Shown in pieces: positions 35,565-44,336 of a stretch of 64,000 nucleotides of DNA. The stretch covers positions 175,210-239,209 of the forward strand of contig MIAG01000002.1 in NCBI GenBank assembly GCA_001829005.1, read 5' to 3'. Under the pieces are notes generated by a model. That model searched no databases, was not told where the DNA came from, and saw only the letters and a program-made list of their open reading frames with translations. The first letter of the stretch is position 1. Each line of letters starts with the position of its first letter. The DNA comes from Sphingobacteriia bacterium RIFOXYC2_FULL_35_18. Its GTDB lineage: Bacteria > Bacteroidota > Bacteroidia > Chitinophagales > Chitinophagaceae. A program made the position numbers and the translations under genes.

Positions 35565-36344
35565 TTAAGGCCTTACCAATTTAACAAAAGACGCGACAAT
35601 ATCACTTAAAGCATTGTTTTTAGACAATGCTTTAATAAAAGCGCTCCCAATAATTGCACCCTGTGAATAAGTTGCAACTGCATTAAAACTTTCTTTGTCT
35701 TTTATTCCAAAACCAACCATGATAGGATTCTTTAGCTGGTATGACTGAAGTCGTTGAAGGTAAGCTACAACCTCTTCAAAACTAGTTTCACTACCTGTAG
35801 TTGCTGAAGAACTTACTGCGTATAAAAAGCCAGTACTCAAACCATCTAATTTTCTAATTCTATCTTCAGAAGTCTCAGGTGTAACTAAAAAAATAAAATC
35901 AAGACCAGCTGCTTTAATGATTGCCCCATATTCTTTTTCAAATTCATACTCAGGCAAATCTGGTAAAATTAAACCATCTACCCCAGCTGCTGCTGCATCA
36001 GTACAAAATCGTTTAAAACCATATTGCAGTACAGGATTCATATATCCCATCAAAACAATACCAGTTTTAGATAAGGATGGCAAGGATCTACACGACTTCA
36101 ATTGACTGAATAATACTTCGATACTCATCCCATTGGCAATAGCAATTCCGCTACTTTCTTGTATAACTGGTCCATCGGCTAAAGGATCACTATAAGGCAT
36201 TCCTATTTCAATAATATCAACACCAGCTTTCGCCAATAAATCCATTATTGTTAATGTACTATCCAAAGTGGGATATCCTGCAGTAAAATAGATATTTAAT
36301 ACGGGTTGCTTAGTATTGGAAAAAACAGATTGAATTCTACTCAT
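35565..36344 (-). CDS. trpA: tryptophan synthase alpha chain
   Basis: 259 residues. Catalytic Glu in 'VDIIEIGMPYSDPLADGPVI' (cited in part: EIGMPYSDPLADGP) and Asp in 'DGLILPDLPEYE'; the 'SSSATTGSETSF' loop and 'MVGFGIKDKESF' close the active site. It cleaves indole-3-glycerol phosphate to indole. It follows trpB by 9 nt. Confidence 0.97.
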   Translation of the reverse strand: MSRIQSVFSNTKQPVLNIYFTAGYPTLDSTLTIMDLLAKAGVDIIEIGMPYSDPLADGPVIQESSGIAIANGMSIEVLFSQLKSCRSLPSLSKTGIVLMGYMNPVLQYGFKRFCTDAAAAGVDGLILPDLPEYEFEKEYGAIIKAAGLDFIFLVTPETSEDRIRKLDGLSTGFLYAVSSSATTGSETSFEEVVAYLQRLQSYQLKNPIMVGFGIKDKESFNAVATYSQGAIIGSAFIKALSKNNALSDIVASFVKLVRP

Positions 36345-36353
36345 AAAATGAAA

Positions 36354-37559
36354 TTAAAGATCGGTTTGAATAGTTTTCATGTAAGTGGCCAAATCTTTAT
36401 CACCACGCCCGCTTAAACACACTACCACTGTGTCTGATGGAGTTAAATTTAATTTACCCAAAACCGCAAAAGCATGAGCAGTTTCAAGAGCCGGAATAAT
36501 ACCTTCTGTTTTACTCAAATGAAAAGCAGCTTCTAAAGCTTCTTCATCTGTAGCACTTACAAAATGACCTCTTCCACTTGTGTACAAATTAGCATGCATT
36601 GGACCTATCCCAGGATAATCTAACCCAGCTGAAATACTATGTGGCTCAACAACTTGTCCATCATCCGTTTGCATCAGTAAACTTTTGCTTCCATGCAAAA
36701 TTCCTTGTTTTCCCAACTGTGTAGTTGCGGCACTCATTCCTGAATACACTCCCTTTCCTGCTGCTTCAACAGCAACTATTTGTACAGTTGGCTCATTTAA
36801 GAAATGATAATAAGCCCCTGCTGCATTACTGCCACCACCAACACATGCAATAATATGAGAAGGCAATTCACTGTTGGTTTTTTCTTTCAATTGAGTTCTA
36901 ATTTCTTTACTAATAACACTTTGAAATTTGGCAACCATGTCAGGATAAGGATGAGGGCCAACTACACTACCAATAATATAATGCGTATCAATTGGATGAT
37001 TAATCCAATCTCTGATAGCTTCGTTGGTAGCATCTTTGAGGGTTTTGCTTCCACTTGTAGCAGGTACAACTTTAGCACCTAGCATTTGCATTCTAGCAAC
37101 ATTGGGTGCTTGTCTTTCAATGTCTTTTTCGCCCATATATACAATGCACTCTATTCCTTTAAGTGCACATACCGTTGCGGTTGCAACTCCATGCTGCCCT
37201 GCTCCAGTTTCAGCAATAATCCTAGTTTTACCCAACCGTATTGCCAACAAAATTTGACCGATGGTATTATTGATTTTATGTGCACCAGTATGACATAAAT
37301 CTTCTCGCTTCAAATAGATATTGGTATTAAACTCTGCACTTAATCTTTCCGCTTTAAACAATGGAGTTGGTCTTCCTACATAATCTTTTAACAACAATTC
37401 AAATTCTTGAACAAAAGAAGGTTCAGCCATTATTTTCAAATACTGTTCTTTTAGTTCTGTCACATTGCGCTGCAACATTTCTGGAATATACGCTCCTCCG
37501 AATTCCCCATAGTATCCATGCAAATCGGGCACCTGATAATTGACTGCCTCTTTAATCAT
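36354..37559 (-). CDS. trpB: tryptophan synthase beta chain
   Basis: 401 residues, PLP enzyme. Lys of the Schiff base is in 'REDLCHTGAHKINN', the phosphate loop is 'CVGGGSNAAG', and 'ETGAGQHGVATAT' carries the catalytic Glu. It joins indole and serine. The ATG overlaps the stop of the upstream repeat-protein gene as ATGA, implying translational coupling. Confidence 0.98.
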   Translation of the reverse strand: MIKEAVNYQVPDLHGYYGEFGGAYIPEMLQRNVTELKEQYLKIMAEPSFVQEFELLLKDYVGRPTPLFKAERLSAEFNTNIYLKREDLCHTGAHKINNTIGQILLAIRLGKTRIIAETGAGQHGVATATVCALKGIECIVYMGEKDIERQAPNVARMQMLGAKVVPATSGSKTLKDATNEAIRDWINHPIDTHYIIGSVVGPHPYPDMVAKFQSVISKEIRTQLKEKTNSELPSHIIACVGGGSNAAGAYYHFLNEPTVQIVAVEAAGKGVYSGMSAATTQLGKQGILHGSKSLLMQTDDGQVVEPHSISAGLDYPGIGPMHANLYTSGRGHFVSATDEEALEAAFHLSKTEGIIPALETAHAFAVLGKLNLTPSDTVVVCLSGRGDKDLATYMKTIQTDL

Positions 37560-38068
37560 TTTGTAAAATTTAATTGTAATAAAATAAGGCCCTTACTCTG
37601 ATCTATTCTAAATACATTGCCACTATAATTATAATAAATTTTATACTGCCCAATTTGATCAATAGTCTTGTTTGAATTGTATGTTATTGTATAACTTCCA
37701 ATTGATGCAATTTGTTGATTGTAATTGTATCTAAAAACCAGATTTCCTATTCGATCAATTCTCCCAGTATAATCGTACATGATGGTTACATCACCAATTT
37801 TACTTAACCAACCCTCATAATTAAATGCCAAACCCATTTCACCTATTTGCTGAGGTAATAGGTTTTTATTAAATACAATTTCACCAGAAGCATCCGTATC
37901 AATGGTTTGTATTTTCCCTTGATCGTTTAATAAAATAACTGATTTGCCAGCTAAAATTTTATAAGTTGCTTTCCCATTAGTTGATAACAACATATTCATT
38001 AATTGTTGCGAATATGCATTCATTGTTACCACAATAAATAAGCAAAAGAGCAAATATTGTTTTTTCAT
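37556..38068 (-). CDS. secreted 16-residue-repeat (YD-repeat-like) protein inside the trp operon
   Basis: 170 residues. The signal peptide (MKKQYLLFCLFIVVTMNAYS) predicts export; residues 22-74 form a short non-repeat domain. From residue 75 to the end the protein is six consecutive 16-residue units (75-90, 91-106, 107-122, 123-138, 139-154, 155-170), the first five opening with Ile-Gly and carrying an aromatic-Asn/Asp-Tyr core, as in 'IGDVTIMYDYTGRIDR'. The pattern resembles YD/RHS-type beta repeats. Both ends overlap their neighbours by ATGA (trpF before, trpB after), so it is translated as part of the trp operon. No role in tryptophan synthesis is known to me for such a protein; I do not recognise a named family. 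Confidence 0.85.
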   Translation of the reverse strand: MKKQYLLFCLFIVVTMNAYSQQLMNMLLSTNGKATYKILAGKSVILLNDQGKIQTIDTDASGEIVFNKNLLPQQIGEMGLAFNYEGWLSKIGDVTIMYDYTGRIDRIGNLVFRYNYNQQIASIGSYTITYNSNKTIDQIGQYKIYYNYSGNVFRIDQSKGLILLQLNFTK

Positions 38069-38706
38069 ATTTTGGTTAATTCTTGTATGAAAGGTTTAAC
38101 TTTTGTCATATCCTTTATGCCTGGTGTTATTTCAAACATACTATTCACATCTACCGCAAATAAGTCTTTCGCAACTGGAGTTGATGAAAATGTTTTTAAT
38201 GCTTCTATATCTGCTGGTCCAATTCCACCGCTAAGAAAAAAAGGCTTATTGATATTTAATGCTGTTAGTATTTCCCAGTTAAATCTTTTTCCGGTTCCCC
38301 CATATTCAGTGCCAGCAGTATCAAACAAAAACATGTCTACTATATCTTGGTAATCTTTAATTTTCCATAAAACATCATCATCATCCCTTAAACGAAAGGC
38401 TTTAATTACAGAAATATAATCGGCAATTTTTTCGCAATATCTTGGTGTTTCATCTCCATGTAATTGGGCCAAATACAATCCGCAATCATCTACTAACGAT
38501 AATAATTGGTCTGGATTTTCATTCACAAAAACTCCCACTTTATTAATATTTGACCCTTTGGCTTTTTTAAGGTCAACTTTTGAAATAGTATTTAAAACAT
38601 ATCTTGGAGATTTAGGATAAAAAATAAACCCTGCAAAGTCTACTCCTATTTCATCCAATTGCATCATTTGGCTCACACTGTTTAACCCACATACTTTAGC
38701 TCGCAT
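38065..38706 (-). CDS. trpF: phosphoribosylanthranilate isomerase
   Basis: 213 residues. Catalytic Cys in 'MRAKVCGLNSV' and Asp in 'LFDTAGTEYGGTGKRFNW'; 'PFFLSGGIGPADIEAL' is the phosphate-binding strand. It isomerises PRA to CdRP. It overlaps trpC by 11 bp and the repeat-protein gene by 4 bp. Confidence 0.96.
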   Translation of the reverse strand: MRAKVCGLNSVSQMMQLDEIGVDFAGFIFYPKSPRYVLNTISKVDLKKAKGSNINKVGVFVNENPDQLLSLVDDCGLYLAQLHGDETPRYCEKIADYISVIKAFRLRDDDDVLWKIKDYQDIVDMFLFDTAGTEYGGTGKRFNWEILTALNINKPFFLSGGIGPADIEALKTFSSTPVAKDLFAVDVNSMFEITPGIKDMTKVKPFIQELTKI

Positions 38707-39493
38707 TTTGTTTTAATTTTAATTCATTTACAAAATTGGCAAAAGCAATAGATGGATTCGATTCTTTCATGAAGCGTTCTCCTACTAAAAAGCCAGCGAA
38801 ACCGGCTTTCTGTAAAGTTACAATGGTATTAGGATTATCTATCCCACTTTCTGCAATTGCAGGAATGGATGTAGGAATTTGTTCAATTAGGTCTAAGGAG
38901 ACATTGATACTCACTTCAAAATTTTTCAAATTCCGATTGTTTACTCCAACTAAATCAATTTCTTCATTAATATGACCCAATTCTTCGTGATTATGCACTT
39001 CAAGCAATACCTCTAATCCTAAATTGTGCGCTAAAAGGGTCATCTCTTTTACTTGTTTTGGAGTTAAACAAGCTGCTATTAACAATATTACTGATGCACC
39101 ACTTGCTTTAGCTTCAATAATTTGGTACTCATTAATCATAAAATCCTTTCGCAAAAGTGGAATTTGATTAAAAGTAGCTGCTTCCAAATCGGCCAATGAA
39201 CCACCAAAAAATAGTTCATCAGTCAATACAGAAATTCCAGCTGCACCAAATTGCGTGTATGCCTGTGTTACTTCTTGAATAGTTGCAGTATTATTAATGA
39301 TCCCCTTACTAGGCGACTTTCTTTTAAATTCTGCAATGATTCCAGTCTTATTTCTATCTAGTAATGATTTTTTCAAAGACAAACATGGCAGCTTAAAGAA
39401 AGGGGATAGTTCAAGTTGGTCAACTGATTTTATTGCTTTTTTTGCCTCTACTTCTATGTTTTTTTGCGCAACAATAGTATCTAAAATGGTCAT
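38696..39493 (-). CDS. trpC: indole-3-glycerol phosphate synthase
   Basis: 265 residues, (beta/alpha)8 barrel. 'GIIAEFKRKSPSKG' holds the catalytic Lys and Glu, 'LLRKDFMINEYQI' the second Lys, 'VGVNNRNLKNFEV' and 'PAIAESGIDNP' the remaining conserved strands. Stand-alone enzyme, not fused to TrpF. It starts 18 nt after trpD. Confidence 0.97.
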   Translation of the reverse strand: MTILDTIVAQKNIEVEAKKAIKSVDQLELSPFFKLPCLSLKKSLLDRNKTGIIAEFKRKSPSKGIINNTATIQEVTQAYTQFGAAGISVLTDELFFGGSLADLEAATFNQIPLLRKDFMINEYQIIEAKASGASVILLIAACLTPKQVKEMTLLAHNLGLEVLLEVHNHEELGHINEEIDLVGVNNRNLKNFEVSINVSLDLIEQIPTSIPAIAESGIDNPNTIVTLQKAGFAGFLVGERFMKESNPSIAFANFVNELKLKQNAS

Positions 39494-39511
39494 AATAATA
39501 ATTTGATAATT

Positions 39512-40507
39512 CTAAGCCTGCAAGGCAATTAATTTGCTGAACGATTTTAAAGCAGATCCCGTTTCTAAACTTTCTACAGCAGCTTGATAAGCAGATTGGT
39601 AATTATTGTATTTCCCCGTAGCATTTAAAGCCATGGCTGCATTGGCTAATACCACTGCATTTTGTGACCAAGTTCCTTCTCCTTTAATAATTTTTAGAAA
39701 AATAGTCGCTGATTCTTCTACTGTATTTCCACCATATATTGCTTCTGGCATTACTATTTTTTTCCCAAGTTCAATAGCCGAAAAAATAGATTCGCCATCC
39801 TTAGTAATTACTTTAGTATCGCTGGTCAAAGAGATTTCATCATAACCATCTAAACTATGTATGATGGTAAATGACTTGCCGGTTTGCTGCAGTAAGTAAT
39901 TATAAATCCTTGCCATTTCTAAATTATAAACGCCAACTAATTGATAATCTGGGTTTGCAGGATTAACCATGGGTCCTAGCATATTAAAAAAAGTTCTTAC
40001 CCCTAGTTGTTTACGAATAGGACCTACCACTTTTAGTGCTGGATGAAAAAGAGGGGCATGCATAAAACAAATATTGGCCTCATCAATTTCCTTTTTTAAA
40101 GCGCTGCTATCTTGTTTGAAAAGGTAGCCTAATTGCTCCATCACATTTGACGCACCACTAATTGTAGAAGCCCCGTAATTACCATGTTTTGCCACTTTTT
40201 GGCCTGCACCTGCAACAATAAAGCAAGCCAATGTAGAAATATTGAATGAATTCTTTCCGTCGCCACCAGTTCCAACAATATCAACCAAATCGGTTGTTCC
40301 CAATTCTGTTTTAATACAAAGTTCTAATAGGGCATCTCTAAATCCATTTAATTCATCTATTGTTACACTTCTCATTAAATAGACTGTTATAAATGAGGCA
40401 ATTTCTGCATCATTATACTGCCCCTTAGCCATATTTAACATCACTTCATAGGCTTTAGCCCTAGTAAGGGTTTTATATTCAAACAAGTATTGTAATATTT
40501 TTTTCAT
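39512..40507 (-). CDS. trpD: anthranilate phosphoribosyltransferase
   Basis: 331 residues. The PRPP site is 'DIVGTGGDGKNSFNIST', followed by 'KHGNYGASTISGASNVMEQLG' (in part) and 'FFNMLGPMVNPANP'. It transfers phosphoribosyl to anthranilate, including any anthranilate released by the kynureninase in this window. It begins 1 nt after the trpG stop. Confidence 0.97.
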   Translation of the reverse strand: MKKILQYLFEYKTLTRAKAYEVMLNMAKGQYNDAEIASFITVYLMRSVTIDELNGFRDALLELCIKTELGTTDLVDIVGTGGDGKNSFNISTLACFIVAGAGQKVAKHGNYGASTISGASNVMEQLGYLFKQDSSALKKEIDEANICFMHAPLFHPALKVVGPIRKQLGVRTFFNMLGPMVNPANPDYQLVGVYNLEMARIYNYLLQQTGKSFTIIHSLDGYDEISLTSDTKVITKDGESIFSAIELGKKIVMPEAIYGGNTVEESATIFLKIIKGEGTWSQNAVVLANAAMALNATGKYNNYQSAYQAAVESLETGSALKSFSKLIALQA

Positions 40508-40508
40508 T

Positions 40509-41090
40509 TTATCTTTTTAGCCAGTTTTTGATAATTGTAGCACCATCTGGAGTTAAAATACTTTCTGGATGAAACTGAACACCTTCTACATCAAATTCGG
40601 TGTGTGCCAAGCCCATAATAAACCCATTGTCATCTTTAGCTGTTATTTTTAAACAAGTAGGGAATTGGCTATCGCTTACCACCCAACTATGATATCGCCC
40701 TACTTCAATTTGATTTGGCAAACCATCATATAACGAAGAGGCTTTGTCATTAATTGAATTTTCAATTTGTATAGGAGTAGCAACACCGTGAAAAACAGTA
40801 GAAAGATTAATCAGTTTCGCGCCAAATACTTCACCAATTGCTTGATGTCCTAAGCAAACTCCCAAAATACTTTTGCTTGCAGCATATTCTTTTACTAAAG
40901 GCTGCAAGAGTCCCGCTTCGGATGGAATTCCTGGTCCTGGAGAAAGTAATATTTTGTCGTATTGCTTTATCTGAGACAATTCAATTTCATCATTTCTACA
41001 AACAACTGGATGATTACCTGTTAATTGGGCAATTAGATGAACCAGGTTATATGTGAAGGAGTCATAGTTATCAAAAACCAAAATTTTCAT
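40509..41090 (-). CDS. trpG: anthranilate synthase component II (glutamine amidotransferase)
   Basis: 193 residues, class I glutamine amidotransferase. Nucleophile Cys in 'ILGVCLGHQAIGEVFG', His-Glu in 'EGVQFHPESILTPDG', and the 'LLSPGPGIPSEAG' oxyanion loop. It provides ammonia to TrpE; a PabA role shared with folate synthesis is common for this type but cannot be determined. 13 nt after trpE. Confidence 0.95.
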   Translation of the reverse strand: MKILVFDNYDSFTYNLVHLIAQLTGNHPVVCRNDEIELSQIKQYDKILLSPGPGIPSEAGLLQPLVKEYAASKSILGVCLGHQAIGEVFGAKLINLSTVFHGVATPIQIENSINDKASSLYDGLPNQIEVGRYHSWVVSDSQFPTCLKITAKDDNGFIMGLAHTEFDVEGVQFHPESILTPDGATIIKNWLKR

Positions 41091-41103
41091 ACACTTAATT
41101 TAA

Positions 41104-42516
41104 TTAATGAACCTGTGCAGCAAAAGCAGCAGCTTGTTTTAAAGCATTCAATTTATTATTCACTTCTTGCAATTCGTTTTCAGGATTACTTGCAGCAACT
41201 ACACCTGCACCTGCTTGACAGATTAACTGATTGTTTTTACTTAAAAAAGTTCTTATCATAATTGCATGATTAAAGCTGCCATCAAAACCAACAAAACCTA
41301 TTGCTCCCCCATAAAAACTTCTTGGGGTGGGCTCGTATTCAGCTATAATTTCTAATGCTTTTACTTTGGGTGCACCACTTAACGTTCCTGCAGGAAAGGT
41401 TCCTGCAAATATTTCAAATGGATTATGTGCTGCCCTTAACTTACCTTCCACTTCACTTACTAAATGTATAACATGACTATAGTATTGAACTTGTCTATAA
41501 TGAACTACATTTACTTCATCGCAAACCCTGCTCAAATCGTTCCTTGCTAAATCTACTAGCATTACATGTTCCGCATTTTCTTTTTTATCTTTTAATAGGT
41601 CTTCAGCAGCCAATTGATCCGTAGTATCATCACCTGTTCTTTTAAATGTTCCTGCTATTGGATGAACAATAGCTTTGCCATTTTTAATTACTAATTGCGC
41701 TTCAGGAGAAGAACCCATAATTTTATAATCTCCATAATCAAAGAAAAACAGATAAGGTGAAGGATTAATACTTCTCAAAGCCCTATACACATTGAATTCA
41801 TCTCCTGAGAATGAATGTTCAAACTGCCTACTTAGTACAATTTGAAAAACATCTCCCCTTAAACACCTTTTAATTCCTTTTTTAACCAATTCTATATAAG
41901 ATTCATTGGTCATATTAGATCTTTCTGTACCTACTAAACTAAATGGATAAACAGGAACGTCTTTACTTCTGATTAAAGTTTCAATCATTTGTAAATCTCC
42001 TTCTAAGCCTGCAATTTTATTTTCACAAATGATCAGCTCATCCTTAAAATGATTGAATGCAATTACGTATTGATATAAACGATAACGAATTAATGGAATC
42101 AGCGGTTTTGTGGGTTTCGAAGCAATTGCAGTATCAAAAAAAGGAACTGCATCAAAACAAGTATACCCATACAATCCTTGAGCAAATTGGTATTGATTAT
42201 CTGTTAATTTATCTACTTCGAAATTGCGCATGAAATCCCATAAATATTGGGGCACATTTGTTTTTTTATCTAATGACAACTTTATTGGGTCGTTCCCAGG
42301 CAATTTATATTCTATTGTATCATTATTTTTAACCTCAATACCTCCAACTGCATTGATGCATATAAATGAATAACTGTTTTCATTAGCATGATGATCGGTA
42401 CTCTCTAGCAATATGGTATCTCTAAAACGATCCCTCAACCTTAAATATATTCCAACAGGCGTGTATATATCCCCAAGTATCTTTTTACCTGTAGTAGTTA
42501 ATTGCATTTTATTCAT
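41104..42516 (-). CDS. trpE: anthranilate synthase component I
   Basis: 470 residues. The N-terminal region has the tryptophan feedback motif LLES (residues 36-39), and the chorismate-binding domain has 'DVFQIVLSRQFEH', 'HPIAGTFKRTGDD', 'LVDLARNDLSRV' and 'GTLSGAPKVKALEI'. It makes anthranilate from chorismate. The LLES motif predicts end-product inhibition in addition to the attenuator upstream. The start could also be the ATG at 42507. The gene begins 22 nt after the attenuator's T-run. Confidence 0.97.
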   Translation of the reverse strand: MNKMQLTTTGKKILGDIYTPVGIYLRLRDRFRDTILLESTDHHANENSYSFICINAVGGIEVKNNDTIEYKLPGNDPIKLSLDKKTNVPQYLWDFMRNFEVDKLTDNQYQFAQGLYGYTCFDAVPFFDTAIASKPTKPLIPLIRYRLYQYVIAFNHFKDELIICENKIAGLEGDLQMIETLIRSKDVPVYPFSLVGTERSNMTNESYIELVKKGIKRCLRGDVFQIVLSRQFEHSFSGDEFNVYRALRSINPSPYLFFFDYGDYKIMGSSPEAQLVIKNGKAIVHPIAGTFKRTGDDTTDQLAAEDLLKDKKENAEHVMLVDLARNDLSRVCDEVNVVHYRQVQYYSHVIHLVSEVEGKLRAAHNPFEIFAGTFPAGTLSGAPKVKALEIIAEYEPTPRSFYGGAIGFVGFDGSFNHAIMIRTFLSKNNQLICQAGAGVVAASNPENELQEVNNKLNALKQAAAFAAQVH

Positions 42517-42537
42517 TTTTTGTCAATTATAATCCAT

Positions 42538-42567
42538 AAAAAAAGCCCCAGATTAATCCGGGGCTTT
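42538..42567 (-). terminator. trp attenuator terminator
   Basis: On the minus strand AAAGCCCC...GGGGCTTT forms an 8-bp stem (42542-42549 with 42560-42567) with a 10-nt apical part, followed by seven T (42538-42544). It lies between the trpL stop and the trpE ATG. The upstream CGGGG at 42605-42609, at the end of trpL, can pair with the CCCCG of the proximal arm as an antiterminator. Confidence 0.9.
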
Positions 42568-42600
42568 GAATATATTCAATGAGTATTGGTTACACCATTA

Positions 42601-42654
42601 CTATCCCCGTAAAGAGTTAGAATGCCACCACCAATGCTTATTTATAATAATCAT
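42601..42654 (-). CDS. trpL: trp operon leader peptide (three tandem Trp codons)
   Basis: A 17-residue ORF, MIIINKHWWWHSNSLRG, with codons TGG TGG TGG at 42625-42633 and stop TAG at 42601-42603. It is followed by a terminator and precedes trpE. When charged tRNA-Trp is short, a ribosome stalled on the Trp codons leaves CGGGG (42605-42609) free to pair with the terminator's proximal arm and lets transcription reach trpE. When tryptophan is plentiful, the ribosome reaches the stop codon, covers CGGGG, and the terminator forms. The Trp-codon stretch ATTGGT (42630-42635) is also complementary to ACCAAT (42585-42590). The promoter places the transcript start about 1 nt before the ATG. Confidence 0.9.
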   Translation of the reverse strand: MIIINKHWWWHSNSLRG

Positions 42655-42658
42655 ACCA

Positions 42659-42689
42659 CAAAGATGAAGTATCGTAGTGAATTAACAAA
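42659..42689 (-). promoter_or_regulatory. trp operon promoter
   Basis: On the minus strand TTTG (42689-42686), a 19-bp spacer and CATCTTTG (42666-42659), one mismatch to TAnnTTTG. The predicted start of transcription is about 42655, adjacent to the trpL ATG at 42654. No Trp-repressor operator was recognised. Confidence 0.6.
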
Positions 42690-42750
42690 AAATAATTACG
42701 AAGTCTACAACTAAAAGCGCAATTTTATTAAACAAATGACTATTTGAAAC

Positions 42751-43209
42751 ATGAAAAAATTATATACCCTCTTACTAAGCACCATATACTTGTTACCTGT
42801 TTTTAGTACTCCCCTTTCAAACAATAACCCAGATGCAATTCTCGGGAACTGGAAAACAGGCGAAGGAACTGCTGTTGTTCAAATATTTAAGCAAGGAAGT
42901 AGTTATTTTGGTAAAATAGTTTGGCTAAAAGAGCCCAATAACCCAACTACTGGTAAACCAAGAATAGATGCTAATAATAGTGACCCTTCTAAAAGAAATA
43001 CACCCTTACTTGGATTGGTTAATTTAAGAAATTTCAGTTTTCATAAAAATAACCAATGGAAGGATGGTAAAATATACGACCCAAAATCGGGAGACGACTA
43101 TAGTTGCAAAATAACCATGAAAGACCCTAATACCATTGAGGTACGTGGCTACATAGGTATTTCATTATTAGGCAGAACAGATGTTTGGAAAAGAGAATCT
43201 AAATTATAA
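42751..43209 (+). CDS. DUF2147 secreted protein
   Basis: 152 residues. The signal peptide (MKKLYTLLLSTIYLLPVFS) is followed by a lipocalin-like DUF2147 domain: 'ILGNWKTGEGTAVVQIF', 'SSYFGKIVWLKEP', 'GKIYDPKSGDDYSCKI' and the closing 'VRGYIGISLLGRTDVWKR'. The family's function is unknown; it is exported. It is the only plus-strand gene inside the trp/his block, divergent from trpL and convergent with hisB, whose stop it overlaps by 6 bp. Confidence 0.88.
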   Translation: MKKLYTLLLSTIYLLPVFSTPLSNNNPDAILGNWKTGEGTAVVQIFKQGSSYFGKIVWLKEPNNPTTGKPRIDANNSDPSKRNTPLLGLVNLRNFSFHKNNQWKDGKIYDPKSGDDYSCKITMKDPNTIEVRGYIGISLLGRTDVWKRESKL

Positions 43210-44334
43210 TACCCCTTTGGTGGAAGGCAAATAGTTACTAATAGGATCTCTTTTTACTGCCATACGAATTGCTTTCGCAAAAGCTTTAAATATAGCTTCT
43301 ATTTTATGGTGCTCATTATCTCCTTTGCATTCAATATTCAAATTGCATTTTGCTCCATCGCTAAAGGATTTGAAAAAATGGTAAAACATTTCAGTTGGCA
43401 TTTCGCCAATTTTTTCTCTATTGAATACGGCATTCCAAACTAACCAGTTTCTCCCACCAAAATCAATTAATACTTTTGCATCTGCTTCATCCATCGGTAA
43501 TGCAAAACCATATCGCTCCATCCCACGCTTGTCAGACAATGCTTTTGCAAAAGCTTCTCCCAGCGCAATACCGGTATCTTCAATAGTATGGTGCTCATCT
43601 ATATATAAATCGCCTTTAGTTGAAATAGTTAAATCAATTTTACCGTGTCGAGCAATTTGGTCTAACATATGATCAAAAAAGCCCAAACCGGTTTCAATAG
43701 CTGCTTTACCAGAGCCGTCCATATTTACGTCTATCGAAATACTGGTTTCATTGGTATTTCGTTCATGATGTACTTTTCTAATACCAAGTTTAAGAAAAGA
43801 ATAAATTTCTTCCCATGAGTTGGTTTCTAACACAATCACTTCTTTAAAAGCCAATTCCTGTTCTGGAGTTAACTCATGCAAACCAGATTTAAAATAAATA
43901 GCTTTAGCACCTAAATTGATGGCTAATTGAATATCACTCCATCTATCCCCAATCACAAACGAATTAGGCAAATCAAACAAATCATTACTTATTAAGTGCT
44001 TTAGCAAACCTGTGCCTGGCTTACGGGTAGGCAAGTTTTCAGCAGCAAAACTTTTATCTATAATCATTTCATCAAATTGGAACCCAACAGAGTCAAGGGT
44101 TCTAATCATTAAGTCATGATAAGGATAAAATTGTTCTTCTGGATAAGACGCTGTTCCCAATCCATCTTGATTGGTCACCATTACTTTATAAAAATCAAAA
44201 TCTGCTGCGATTCTAGATAAACTATTGAGCGCCCCTTTAACAAAATTGGTTTTAGCTATTGTGTCAATTTGAAAATCAATTGGTGGTTCTTCTAACACTA
44301 CCCCATCCCTATCTATAAATAAAATTTGTTTCAT
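43204..44334 (-). CDS. hisB: bifunctional histidinol-phosphatase / imidazoleglycerol-phosphate dehydratase
   Basis: 376 residues. The N-terminal HAD phosphatase has 'LFIDRDGVVLEEP' (nucleophile Asp), 'MVTNQDGLGTASYPE' and 'VIGDRWSDIQLA'. The C-terminal IGPD domain has metal-binding His repeats in 'GFFDHMLDQIARHG' and 'IDEHHTIEDTGIALGEA'. It catalyses steps 6 and 8 of the pathway. It starts 2 nt after the cytochrome c gene, so it depends on the same transcript. Confidence 0.96.
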   Translation of the reverse strand: MKQILFIDRDGVVLEEPPIDFQIDTIAKTNFVKGALNSLSRIAADFDFYKVMVTNQDGLGTASYPEEQFYPYHDLMIRTLDSVGFQFDEMIIDKSFAAENLPTRKPGTGLLKHLISNDLFDLPNSFVIGDRWSDIQLAINLGAKAIYFKSGLHELTPEQELAFKEVIVLETNSWEEIYSFLKLGIRKVHHERNTNETSISIDVNMDGSGKAAIETGLGFFDHMLDQIARHGKIDLTISTKGDLYIDEHHTIEDTGIALGEAFAKALSDKRGMERYGFALPMDEADAKVLIDFGGRNWLVWNAVFNREKIGEMPTEMFYHFFKSFSDGAKCNLNIECKGDNEHHKIEAIFKAFAKAIRMAVKRDPISNYLPSTKGVL

Positions 44335-44336
44335 AC

